A stretch of DNA of 64,000 nt, from assembly GCA_030847615.1 (NCBI GenBank), contig JAUMIR010000001.1, positions 165,575,001 through 165,639,000 of the forward strand, written 5' to 3'. Of the stretch, positions 21,355 to 32,269 are shown in pieces. The notes beneath the pieces are model-generated. The model made no database searches and had not been told where the DNA came from. It was given only the letters and a program-made list of their open reading frames with translations. Each line of letters starts with the position of its first letter. Position 1 is the stretch's first letter. Source of the DNA: Gambelia wislizenii (taxonomy: Eukaryota > Chordata > Lepidosauria > Squamata > Crotaphytidae). A program made the position numbers and the translations under genes.

Positions 21355-22474
21355 TTCATAGAATCATAGAATCATAGAATTGCAGAGTTGGAAGAGACCA
21401 CGAGGGCCATCCAGTCCAACCCCCCTGCCACGCAGGAAATCACAATCAAAGCATCCCCGACAGATGGCCATCCAGCCTCTGTTTAAAGACCTCCAAGGAA
21501 GGAGACCCCACCACGCTCCGAGGGAGTGTGTTCCACTGCCGAACAGCTCTTACTGTCAAAAAGTTCCTCCTCATGTTGAGGTGGAATCTCTGTTCCTGGA
21601 GCTTGCACCCATTGCTCCGTGTTCCAGTCTCTGGAGCAGCAGAAAACAAGCCTGCTCCATCCTCAGCATGACATCCCTTCAAATACTTAAACAGGGCTAT
21701 CATATCGCCTCTAAACCGTCTTTTTTCCAGGCTAAACATACCCAGCTCCCTAAGTCTCTCCTCATAAGGCATCGTTTCCAGACCTTTCACCATTTTAGTT
21801 GACCTTCTCTGGACACGCTCCAATTTGTCAATATCCTTTCTGAATTGTGGTGCCCAGAACTGGACACAGTATTCTAAGTGAGGTCTGACCAAGGCAGAAT
21901 AGAGTGGCACTATTACTTCCCTTGATCTAGACACTATACTTCTATTGATACAGCCCAAAATTGCATTGGCCTTTTTAGCTGCCGCATCACACTGTTGGCT
22001 CATGTTCAACTTGTGGTCTACTAGGACTCCTAGATCCCTTTCGCACGTAGTCTCATTCAGCCAGGTCTCTCCCATCCTATATTTATGCATTTCATTTTTC
22101 CGCCCTAAATGCAGTACTTTACATTTCTCCGTATTGAATTTCATTTTGTTAGCTTTGGCCCAGCTCTCCAGTCTATCCAGGTCATTCTGAATTTTGATCC
22201 TGTCCTCTAGGGTATTAGCTACTCCTCCCAATTTGGTGTCATCTGCAAATTTGATAAGTATGCCCCTAATTCCCTCATCTAAGTCATTGATAAAGATGTT
22301 GAATAGCACTGGGCCCAGGACAGAACCCTGTGGCACCCCACTGGTCACATCTTTCCAAGACGAAGAGGAGCCACTGCTGAGCACCCTTTGGGTTCGGCCG
22401 GTCAACCAATTACAAATCCATTGAACAGTTAACTTGTCTAGCCCACATTCTACAAGCTTGTTTGCAAGAATATC
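21355..22474 (-). mobile_element. Young 5'-truncated CR1 LINE
   Basis: Begins on plus with three antisense terminal octamers and runs to a truncation at about 22474 within the reverse transcriptase. It carries an uninterrupted coding region to the family stop. It is nearly the same subfamily as 23490-25233 and lies in inverted orientation to it. Confidence 0.93.
21446..22474 (-). CDS. Partial CR1 ORF2 reverse transcriptase, intact frame
   Basis: Encodes the C-terminal half of a CR1 ORF2 protein, which in complete elements supplies endonuclease and reverse transcriptase for target-primed retrotransposition. The frame is open from the 5' truncation (DILANKLVECGLDKL) through GVPQGSVLGPVLFNIFINDL and the catalytic FADD box (IKFADDTKLGG), then the C-terminal region (DLGVLVDHKLNMSQQCD, RPHLEYCVQFWAPQF), to a stop after QRLDGHLSGML. 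About 340 codons are readable, of which the last 319 follow WLTG. There is no initiation codon of its own; endonuclease and N-terminal RT are missing. The frame's integrity implies recent insertion, not function. Confidence 0.85.
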   Translation of the reverse strand, partial: DILANKLVECGLDKLTVQWICNWLTGRTQRVLSSGSSSSWKDVTSGVPQGSVLGPVLFNIFINDLDEGIRGILIKFADDTKLGGVANTLEDRIKIQNDLDRLESWAKANKMKFNTEKCKVLHLGRKNEMHKYRMGETWLNETTCERDLGVLVDHKLNMSQQCDAAAKKANAILGCINRSIVSRSREVIVPLYSALVRPHLEYCVQFWAPQFRKDIDKLERVQRRSTKMVKGLETMPYEERLRELGMFSLEKRRFRGDMIALFKYLKGCHAEDGAGLFSAAPETGTRSNGCKLQEQRFHLNMRRNFLTVRAVRQWNTLPRSVVGSPSLEVFKQRLDGHLSGML

Positions 22475-23012
22475 TCTGACTTGGCATTTATTGTTATGAT
22501 ATTTACTAGATTTGTATCACGGCTTTCTGCTACAAGACAGCTGAAAACAAAGATGGAGCAGGCCGAGCCCCTATGGCAAGGTATTCTAGAGTAGCCACCA
22601 AGAAGTCACCCTCCTTTTGTAACTCTGTCAAAAATTCCTCCAACAATGGAGGGACAGACAGAAGTACTTAGGTATGTTCACACGGGATCATATTTTTCCA
22701 TCAAATAGCTTTAGTTGTATGTGGCTATTTTTACTAGTTATGCATAAATAATCAAAAAGTACTCTGTAATATGCATCCCACTGACATCAATATAGTGTAG
22801 AAAGACATCAACACTCTAGTGTGCACATTATATCTTTGGCCTCTGTTTCCTTCTCCCTTACATAGTCTGTGCATCCAATTAGTTATTTTACTATCTGATG
22901 AAAACTCACTTGAATATAATTGAAAGGCTCAGGATAACTGCCACCTTTGTGTAATAACACTATAATCGTCAGAAATATAACACAGTATATCTGCCTTCAT
23001 GTTCTGCTTGTA
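22475..23012. other. No recognised gene
   Basis: Nothing recognised. Confidence 0.35.
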
Positions 23013-23104
23013 TTTATTCATTTATATCCCATCCTATATCCACAGATCTGAGTAGAATGCAATGAAATCAGTTTTAACAGTTTAAATAATTTAAAATAGT
23101 AATG
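23013..23104 (-). repeat. Antisense L2-like tail
   Basis: TTTATTCATTTATATCCCAT read in antisense gives ATGGGATATAAATGAATAAA, the L2-type 3' end. The adjacent LTR inserted next to or within it. Confidence 0.4.
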
Positions 23105-23109
23105 GTAAT

Positions 23110-23472
23110 TATAAGGATCCACTCAGACTTCAATTAACTCAGACAGCAGTCACTAGTGAAAGTGTTTTATTGCAGAGATAAAGAAGTGAATAGGTCCAGG
23201 CATATTGGCAGAACTGGTTCACAGAAAGAAAATGTAGGTTTTAAAATGAGGCTTCACTCATTCCCCCTCCCCTTCGTTCCCAAGCTCTTCAGAAGCTGCG
23301 ACCTTGGAAATGAGATACCAGGTTTTCCAGGCCTGGGAAACTTAAGGTATTCACACTTAAGGCCCCCTGCCAATCCATAAACAATTCCCAGCCCTTCAGC
23401 GCTTGATAGGAGACTGGCTGGAGGCATGCTAAGTGAGGCCTAGACCAAGAAGCCCAAGCCAGGATCCTGACA
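23110..23472 (-). mobile_element. Solo LTR with 5-bp TSD
   Basis: 363 bp flanked by GTAAT on both sides (23105-23109 and 23473-23477). On the minus strand it begins TGTCAGGATCCTGG, contains the polyadenylation signal AATAAAAC near 23170, and ends GGATCCTTATA. The LTR at 48004-48442 shares the same TGTC start and TTATA end. No internal retroviral or gypsy genes remain, so it is a solo LTR left by recombination. Superfamily (Ty3/gypsy or ERV) is not decided by the sequence. Confidence 0.72.
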
Positions 23473-23489
23473 GTAATTTAAATAGGCTA

Positions 23490-25233
23490 AAACAAGTCAC
23501 TATGGGGAGAAGATGACAAAATGCTAACAGGGGACAGAGAAAAGTCAGAATTACTCAACACCTTCTTTGCCTCAGTGTTTTCAGAAAAGGAAAAGGGGGA
23601 CCAACCTGAGGAAAAAGGAACAGAGGACACAACAGGGGAAATCCAGCACAGAATAAGCAAAGAGGTAGTACAGGAATACCTTCTAAATCTAAATGAATTT
23701 AAATCTCCAGGACTAGATGAACTACATCCAAGAGTATTAAAAGAGCTGGAAAATGTGATCTCAGAGCCATTGGCAATAATCTTTGAGAACTCTTGGAGAA
23801 CAGAAGTCCCAGCAGACTGGAGGAGGGCAAACGTTGCCCCCATCTTCAAAAAGGGTAAAAAAGAGGATCCCAACAATTATCGTCCAGTTAGTCTGACATC
23901 AATACCAGGGAAGATTCTAGAGCAGATCATTAAACATAGAGTCTGTGAACATTTAGAAGGCAATGCCATAATCACAAAAAGTCAACATGGGTTTCAGAGA
24001 AACAAGTCATGCCAGACTAATCTGATCTCTTTTTTTGATAAAGTTACCAGCTTGGTAGATAAAGGGAATGCTGTGGATATCCTGTACCTTGATTTCAGTA
24101 AGGCCTTTGACAAAGTTCCCCATGACATTCTTGCAAACAAGCTTGTAAAATGTGGGCTAGACAAATTAACTGTTCAATGGATTTGTAATTGGTTGACCGG
24201 CTGAACCCAAAGGGTGCTCAGCAGTGGCTCCTCTTCGTCTTGGAAAGATGTGACCAGTGGGGTGCCACAAGATTCGGTCCTGGGCCCAGTGCTATTCAAC
24301 ATCTTTATCAATGACTTGGATGAGGGAATTAGGGGCATACTTATCAAATTTGCAGATGACACCAAGTTAGGAGGAGTAGCTAATACCCTAGAGGACATGA
24401 TCAAAATTCAAAATGACCTGGATAGACTGGAAAGCTGGGCCAAAGCTAACAAAATGAAATTCAATATGGAGAAATGTAAGGTACTGCACTTACGGTGAAA
24501 AAATGAAATGCATAGATCTAGGATGGGGGAGACCTGGCTGAATGAGACTACGTGCGAAAGGGATCTAGGAGTCCTAGTAGACCACAAGTTGAACATGAGT
24601 CAACAGTGTGATGTGGCAGCTAAAAAGGCCAATGCGATTTTGGGCTGCATCAATAGAAGTATAGTGTCCAGATCAACGGAAGTAATAGTGCCACTCTATT
24701 CTGCCTTGGTCAGACCTCACCTAGAATACTGTGTCCAGTTCTGGGCACCACAATTCAAAAAGGATATTGACAAATTGGAGCTTGTCCAGAGAAGGGCGAC
24801 TACAATGGTGAAAGGTCTGGAAACGATGCCTTATGAGGAGAGACTTAGGGAGGTGGGTATGTTTAGCCTGGAAAAAAGATGGTTAAGGGGCGATATGATA
24901 GCCCTGTTTAAGTATTTGAAGGGATGTCACGCTGAGGATGGAGCAGGCTTGTTTTCTGCTGCTCCAGAGACTGGAACATGGAGCAATGGATGCAAGCTCC
25001 AGGAACAGAGATTCCACCTCAACATTAGGAGGAACTTTTTGACAGTAAAGAGCTGTTCGGCAGTGGAACACACTCCCTCGGAGCGTGGTGGGGTCTCCTT
25101 CCTTGGAGGTCTTTAAACAGAGGCTGGATGGCCATCTGTCGGGGATGCTTTGATCGTGATTTCCTGCATTGCAGGGGGTTGGACTGGATGGCCCTTGTAG
25201 TCTCTTCCAACTCTGCAATTCTATGGTTCTATG
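23490..25233 (+). mobile_element. 5'-truncated CR1 LINE, about 1.75 kb
   Basis: Contains most of the reverse transcriptase, the C-terminal region, the 3' UTR and terminal octamers (TTCTATGGTTCTATGA). The 5' end near 23490-23515 is within ORF2, just upstream of MLTGDREKSELLNTFFASVF. Its 3' 1.1 kb is the inverted counterpart of 21355-22474. Confidence 0.93.
23521..25116 (+). pseudogene. CR1 ORF2 reverse transcriptase, two stops and one frameshift
   Basis: One reading frame runs from LTGDREKSELLNTFF through KSPGLDELHPRVLKEL, NYRPVSLTSIPGKILEQII, the motif-A Asp in ILYLDFSKAFDKVPHDI, VTSGVPQDSVLGP and the catalytic FADD (IKFADDTKLGG). It is broken by TGA at 24202-24204 (CGA in the 22-kb copy) and TGA at 24496-24498 (CGG in the 22-kb copy). 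An extra A near 25046 shifts the frame ahead of the normal C terminus. PQD replaces the usual PQG. These defects make it a dead copy although most active-site motifs are visible. The endonuclease domain is absent. Confidence 0.9.
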
Positions 25234-25814
25234 AAGTCAAGGCAAGATAACACTGAGCTAAGATAAGAAGCAATGTCCAGCCATCCTGCTTTGTGTGGCT
25301 TTTCTCACTAGACAATGGAGCCTATAGCCCAAATGAAAGACAGAACCATTCACAAATCCCTTAAAATCTGCCAATGCAAAGCAGAGATGTATAAATTAGT
25401 GCAAACAGCAATATATATGAATCCTAGCAGCTCTGTTTCATAAACAAGTTTAATAACTTTGTACCAGAGAAAGTTACTGCTTAGCCAGTTGATCCCAAGT
25501 AATCTGAATGCTTTGAGGGCACTTTTACTGCCATGCAGGATATAACTGTTGGTAGCAAGTTGCTGGCTACTGCCATTGGGAAGCATGGGGGTTCCTGTTC
25601 TGACATTGTCTTGAGTGATCTTTACACTGTTTGTAGAATCTACAGTAAATGACCTTGGAGGTGGGCGGTTATATACCTGTTAGTACTATATACCTTTCTG
25701 CCATACTTCAAAGATCTTTTAAAAATGCCACTTGTTATAGGTATGAGACTAATGGTAAGAGGAAGATGGAGTAATATTTGATTAGTTTTGATGAAGCTGA
25801 GCAAACTCAAAATA
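25234..25814. other. No recognised gene
   Basis: Nothing recognised. Confidence 0.35.
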
Positions 25815-26044
25815 CAGTTGTCCCTCTGTATCCACGGATTTGGTATCCACGGTTTTAAGTATTCACGGCTTGAAAATATTCTTTAAAAAATAATAATCCA
25901 AAAAGCAAAGTTTGATTTTGCCATCTTATATAAGGTATACCATTTTGCTAAGCCATTGCATATAATGGTACTTCAGTATTCACGGATTTTGGTATCCACG
26001 GGGTGTCCTGGAACCAAACCTCAGCGAATATGAAGGGACAACTA
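25815..26044. mobile_element. Tigger-type MITE, TA target site
   Basis: Left end CAGTTGTCCCTCTGTATCC after TA (25813-25814); right end GAAGGGACAACTA before TA (26045-26046). The interior repeats GGTATCCACGG phrases. Same family as 13807, 19642, 46230 and 62256. Confidence 0.85.
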
Positions 26045-26046
26045 TA

Positions 26047-28683
26047 CTGGATTTGTCTCTATGCATTAACCAAGCTGACCATTAGGAACAAGGTCTAGGG
26101 CTCCAAATGATTGTCTAGAGAGTAGCAGGTGACATCCTGGTGGCAAAGACCAAAGTGTCATCACCTGTCCCACCACGGACACGCTACGCCCATTCAGTTC
26201 TGACATTACCTGCAACACAGGTGACTGGAGAATTACAGCAAATAACTTAGTTATTCAGAACTTCCCTGATTAAGAACCACTAATCGCTCCAAAATGCACT
26301 GTACTACTATTTTTGCCAAATCTCTTTATTAATTCTTGGTGACCCATTTCCATATTGTTGTATATATCTGGAAAAACTGCTATTTTCTTAACAACGAGTC
26401 ATTAAAAGTTTCCGCTCTGAAATTTTATGTGTCTGTTTAAACTGACATTTACTAGGTATGTTGGACTACATATCCTGTTACCTCTACTACTGTGTTCATT
26501 GGCTCTCATTATCCACAATCAACTGGGGATGATATAGCTATTGTAGTGCAATACATTTGCATGGCAATGAGTTGGGGAATGGTGTTTATACACACTCAGT
26601 ATATAGGATGGCACAGATGCCACAGTACAGAAATATTGTCTTACTTCCCATATTTAGAAAGAAAGTGCACTTTAAAATATTCCCCCGTCTGTTGCTAAAT
26701 CAATTACAGTTGCATTTAAGAAGGCAATTTTGAAAATATTATTTTAAGAAATGAAAGGCATGTTGTGATGAACTACAAAAACTAAAGTGCCATATAGCTA
26801 TAAATATATCGCATGCATCTTCATTCATCATTTCAATAATCCTTGAAGAATAGTCAGTATGGTATGCCTGGCATAAAAAGCCCCCATTATTTATATGTCT
26901 ATATAAGAAGAGACATAAAGATAATCTGTCAATCTCCTCCCTGTCTCAGTTTTAAGAGGTAATACAGTGCATGCTATGGTACTTCTTAAATTTTGAGATA
27001 GACATCCTCTCATGTAAAATAACATCTCCCCAGTAGTAATGCCAGTTGTTTCTTAGAGACTCAAATAGTAATTATGTTGCACCGTAGCAACAAGATTATA
27101 AGATGTGCTGTGACACATCAGAGAAAACACATGGCATAACATTTTAAAGAGGACAGTTTCTTCAGATAAGACTTTTTCTTAAGAACTGATGGAAAGAGAA
27201 GTTGGAGGAAAGTTTGAAATGTTGTGATCCAGCTTTGATTTAACTATCAGTGTACCTATTTTAACTCATGATTTGAGATACAGCCTTAAGCAATTACTGG
27301 TGGGCATGAAATACTTTGAAAACTAAAAAATGCCGTGTAAATATTGCACAGTATTGTACCATTAGACAGAGTGAGGAGACCTCAGGCAGTGAGTCTGGGG
27401 TGTTATGAAAGCATAGAAAATTATTCACTACTTAATTGGTAGTGGTTATAATTTTTACTTTGAGGGATGGGGAAAGGTGCTTCTGGGTTTTTCAGCCACA
27501 TAGGCCAAAATAACTTCCCTGGCTTTAGGTACTAGGTGTCTTTTACTCTGTTTCAGGTATCAACAGGTTTTGGTCTACCTCTGAATTTTGTCACAGAACA
27601 AACAAGATGTTTGAGAAGTCATTTCCCCACTGTGGAAAATGCATAAAATGTTTTATTTGTGCAGCAGCAGATGATAAATGAGGTTTTTATCAACTAAGTT
27701 ATTAAGGAGTAAGTGAAATTATTAGATGAAAACAAAAAGTTGTATGAATCTTCCATTGGAAGGAGTCTTTTAAAAACTGCCTTTCCTTTCAGCCTGGGCA
27801 TTGGTTTTTGCAGTGATAGGCCTCACCTGGCTTTTCTAGCTTAATCCAGCAGCCCAGCTGTCCGCTGGTTGCTGGGTAACCTACCTGATCCCCAGGTGTC
27901 CTCATTCAGTGGCTCATCAGGAAAGCTACCTGTCATAACAATATATATTTTGTTTATATTTGGAAGTAATGACTCATTAGATCAATGTTTGTCCTTTATT
28001 CACTTCTGTACAGAACAAGAGGTACTTCGCGAAGCACCAACTGTGTGTTACTCTTCAGGGAGCAAATTACAAAACGGGTGTACTACATAAAGTTTCATGG
28101 GTGTACTACATAAAGTTTCATGGATATACAGTATAACCAAAAAGTAGGCATCAGATACATGGCAGCTAATAACGCCTTATCAATATGAAGGAAAAGTAAT
28201 AACTTGAGAAATGTACTGTAGAGTTTGCAACAGGCTGACAGTTCAAAAGAAATATCCATTTTAGGATCATGATCGATCATACACAAACAGACCATGCATT
28301 GTCAATGTTACAGATTATTTCGTTGCTCAGAATTTGTCATGCAATCTATGGTGCTAATAGTACAAAATTTCAGTGTAAAATGGTGGAAGTAGAAAGGAAT
28401 GGGACGAACTATGGAAAGAAGGAAGGCTAAAATAAATTATAAGTCAAGTAGAAAAAGGGATTTCTTTAACATAATGCAAAAAACAAACAGGGTAGAGATT
28501 GTGCAGGCAAAGTCTGTGTGCACACTGTTAGCATCTCAGAACTCTTCATAAGACTGAAGTTGACATGAGTCAATGTATAGAATTTGGATGTAGGGGCAGG
28601 AAGTTCAGTCTTGTTCCCTCCCTTCCTCCACATGTTTTTGCTTGTGAAAAGATCTAAGAAGAGGAAGGTGTTGGTCTAAATAT
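26047..28683. other. No recognised gene
   Basis: 2.6 kb of AT-rich DNA without an identifiable element. The only oddity is a 23-bp unit (GTGTACTACATAAAGTTTCA plus TGG) occurring twice in tandem at about 28078-28123. Confidence 0.4.
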
Positions 28684-28686
28684 TAA

Positions 28687-29307
28687 GGAGATTTTCACAC
28701 GGGGCCAAAATGCCCCGTTACTGTCCCGCTACCTCCTCTCCTGTTCCTGCCATGGAATAACATAAATCTTTCACACACTCCCCTTAATTCCGCAGCAGGA
28801 ACGGGCTCCCCCTCCCCTTGCTGGCTGGCCATAAATGCAGCCGTTGTAAGGCTGCTTTTACGACCGGACGTCTGAAACGTTATCACGTTATCACGTGATA
28901 ACGCCGGACAGTAAATTTAAAAAATAAAACTCCCCCAAACATAAAATCAGTTCACCAAGCACAAAAACACTCTTTAAATCACATAATCAAAACAGGGAGG
29001 GTAAAATAATGGGGGCCACTTACCTGGATGTCCAGATCATACCAGGAAGTGCTCGGAACGGACCTCCCCTCCACAGCTGTCATTTCAGAACAGGAACGGG
29101 GCTCCTGTTTGCACACCCGTGATTGCATGATAGTGACAGAACGGGAGGTCTATTCACGATGAAAAATCATGATTACATTGTTCTGGAACAGTCACAGGAG
29201 TAGGATGGATGCAGGACAGAACGAGGTCAACGTCGTCCGAAAGGGAAAACCTTTCCCGACCCTGTTCTGTTCCTGCCACGGGATATATAGCCCATGTGAA
29301 AATCTCC
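28687..29307. mobile_element. Harbinger-like MITE, 621 bp, TSD TAA
   Basis: Ends GGAGATTTTCACACGGGGC and GCCCATGTGAAAATCTCC are inverted repeats; TAA flanks both (28684-28686, 29308-29310). It is CpG-rich against an AT-rich background and contains the palindrome GTTATCACGTGATAAC (28885-28900). The interior matches, in reverse orientation, the element at 47341-47958 (for example ATAAATGCAGC and CCATGGAAT stretches). No transposase frame of useful length. Confidence 0.8.
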
Positions 29308-29310
29308 TAA

Positions 29311-31760
29311 CAGTGTGGTCCTATGCAAAACCCATCCTGTAACTGTTGCACAAAAATAACAGTTTTTGCACAGCTATACAGTGCATGGTTGTAAAACAGT
29401 ACCATGTATATGAGGGGAAGCAAGGACTAACAGCATTGGCACTGCCACTAGTGGATGGTTGTACCAAATGTTGAAGGCCCACAGTTATTACGCCAAAGCA
29501 CTGTTATTTTAATTAGATTCTGCAGAAAGCAGATTTTTGTTTGCAAGCAAGCTACAGCCTTCTTGCTCCATGCTGCTTGTTTGACACAGAAAGTCCATTG
29601 CTTTAAGTCCTTCCTAGAGCAAACCTTCCTTGGGTTTTACTAGTGACTTAAATATGAACATAGACCATCCTCATAGTTAGCTAAAAAAACACTTAAAGAT
29701 TACTTTAAGTAATACTGTATGATGATATTTAATATCTTTTAAGTAAAAGATACTCCTTTTACATCATTTGCTTCTTCAGATGCAAAGTACTGTCAAGACA
29801 AAATAAAAATACTGTACTATAATTTCCAATACACTAACAGTATAACTTATCTTTTCATTCATTAGGACTCTAATGCACACATTTCAGGTTTTTTTTTCTG
29901 CAATAGATAAATGTAGGATAGAATCAACAATGTTCTTTACTAACAAAATAGCATTATAGTAACTCTGGAGGCCTTATTTTCTCAAGCTTATGAAGATAAG
30001 TATCTTATGATTCCAATAAACACCACTATTTTAATGAAGAGTTCTAGTTCACCATACTGATTTCCAGTAACAGCAATTTGAAGAATTCTATTCCCTTTAT
30101 TTACTTTGTAATCACTAGTAAAGTTTTTAAAATTGTATGTTTTTACAATCTCAGAGGATACATTACCAGATTGTTTGCATCTATCTTTTGTATAAACATA
30201 TAATTTAGTACATTATGAGCTAAAATGCATCTGAGAATCTGTTCACTGTTGTTTCCTTGTGTTTATATCATTCTTTAAACAAACACACTCTCACACACAC
30301 CATGCAGTCTGATGTATATGGCTCTCAAGAAGCTAGCAGGGGCTACAGATACAATTGGAAATATGGGGATATCCTTGGTATGTTTTCACTAGGGTCACCT
30401 TCACGTTTAGTTTAGACTGTCAGTTTTCTGGGCACTAAGAGGCCCCTACAGTTTCATTCTACCCACTGAACTAGATGCACTCAAAACATTCTTATTATGC
30501 AAAATTAATTATGAATCTTAGATACAAATGCAGACTTGAAGACATCGCCAAAAATGAAGGCAATCAATCATATCTTTGACAAGACAGTGTAGACTTAATG
30601 AGCACTCATGGAAAATGCATGCCAAAGATTTTTAATATAATTTTAAAGCAAGAATGTCAGAATATCAAGGTTAACTCAATTGCACTTTATGCTGATATGC
30701 TGACCACCAGTGTGAACTGATGTACCCCTTGCTTTACCACATTAGTACAGTAGTCATATGTACATCTACGCATCAGCTCCACATTTATAACAATTTATGC
30801 TGGCAACCCAGTGCAGACTTAATACTAAATCGCCCTTCTCCTTCTTTATGCATAAGGGGAGGAGGAAAAACACTACCACTTCTGATTCTGAATTAATCAC
30901 AATTTCCTATTAGGTCTCACTTCAAGATACTGTGGTCTATTATACCTATGGTCTGTTAACAAATCACAATCTGAAATTGATCCTGGTTTGTATGAGCTAG
31001 CCATAGTTATTTGAACTAATCTGTAACATCAGTAAGAAGTGAAAAAGTAGCCCTGCACCTAAATATGTATATCACTTCTTGCTTTAATTACATTACTATC
31101 TGGAGGCCAAGTGTTTTCCCACAGAAGTGCTGTGTGTAAAAACACTGACAAAAGTGACTAGGCTGGTCTTTTATTCTCCATCAACGTACTGTTTTGTGAG
31201 TTTTGACTTAAATCAAATAGTCTCAAGCAGAGTTGACCAACTGGATCAATGAAACGTACATGAACGTTAACTTACCAATTTCCCATTGATTCAATGGATT
31301 TACTTCAGTTAGCACTAAAAAGTCAATTTAGGCCTTTGTTTTTTTGACTGTTTGATTTCCTCAGTGTGAAAGTATGCCCCTCTTCTTTAACAAAAATGTT
31401 TGCTTGTTTGAAGACAATCATGAGAGAAGGAGCAGCCCAGCCTGGGAAGGCGAAATGAAACCAGAGTGGCAAAGAGGCACCTTCCTCTTCCTTCTCCCAG
31501 TGACTGGCCAGGTGGTTCCTTCTGTCCCTTTATATTGCAGCTGGAATCAGAGGCCACTGCTGCCAGGATGTGTGAAGGGTGGTTGGCTTTCTCCTCCTCT
31601 TCATCATACTGGCTGCCCTCACCTTCATCTCCGGGCATGCTGGGTTCCCTTCTTTGACAGTTTTTTTTTTTTAAAAAAAAACATTTTTCAAAGCACACAA
31701 TTGCTAGTGCTTCTGGGCGCTTGGTGGCAAGCCTGTGCCTGAGCACGCCTGACCAATCAG
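29311..31760. other. No recognised gene
   Basis: Mostly AT-rich without motifs. The two overlapping frames of about 125 codons at 31374-31764 lie on opposite strands and contain a homopolymer-derived FFFLKKN stretch, so neither is supported. The segment nearest 31760 may belong to the MITE interrupted by the DIRS element. Confidence 0.35.
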
Positions 31761-31824
31761 ACATTCAGCTCCACCCTCTCCAGACTGTGTTACAAATCAC
31801 ATCAGTTGTCCCAAAGAGCAGGAA
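31760..31824 (-). mobile_element. 600-bp MITE family, copy D, part left of the DIRS insertion
   Basis: ATCAGTTGTCCCAAAGAGCAGGAA at 31801-31824 is the reverse complement of the TTCC-ACTCATTGGGAAAACTGAT part of copy B. It continues across the DIRS element at 36470. The outer limit on the left is unclear. Confidence 0.5.
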
Positions 31825-31831
31825 GAACAGC

Positions 31832-32007
31832 TTGCTTACCTTTAACTGTGGTTCTTTGAGTGGTCATCTCTGAACTCACACATGTGGGTTATCTGCACAT
31901 GCGCAGAGCACATCAGAACCTTCTAGAGCTCTAATGCAATACTTTTGGTGGTAGCCCTGCCCTCTTAATAGCTCTACCCTCAAGGTTCCACGCAGCTCTC
32001 CAGTTCC
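31832..32007 (-). repeat. DIRS 3' inverted terminal repeat
   Basis: Inverted match to 36310-36469, sharing CACACATGTGGGTTATCTG, GCAGAGCACATCAGAACC and CTCTTAATAGCTCTAC. Roughly 85% identical by eye over about 140 bp. Confidence 0.85.
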
Positions 32008-32063
32008 ATGTCCACCGCAATGGAATCTGGTGGCAGGACACTGAGGGGAGGAAGGGCAGGTTG

Positions 32064-32153
32064 TGTGAGTTCACAGATGACCACTCAGAGAACCACAGTT
32101 ACAGGTAAGCAACCTCTTCTTCTTCTTTGTGGTCTCTGTGATTCACACATCTG
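32064..32153. repeat. DIRS internal complementary region
   Basis: 32064-32112 is the reverse complement of the left outer end (31832-31880) with about three mismatches in 49. 32114-32153 reads the same as the reverse complement of the right outer end (36430-36469). Together this joins complements of both termini, the circular-junction template known for DIRS1-type elements. Confidence 0.85.
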
Positions 32154-32269
32154 GGAGATTAGATAGCTTACTCACCGAGGAGGTGGGAGTGTCATGCCAT
32201 GGTGTGAAGTGATGGCTCAACACCTGAGCATGGATGATAGTACTGCTCTGCCAAAGGCATTGTTAGCCT

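Noticed and set aside
21380..21802. 140-codon plus-strand frame opposite the CR1
   Set aside because: It is the complement of the CR1 coding region; the minus-strand frame has the RT motifs.
31374..31764. Pair of opposite-strand frames of about 125 codons
   Set aside because: They are each other's complement and include a T/A homopolymer; no domain recognised.
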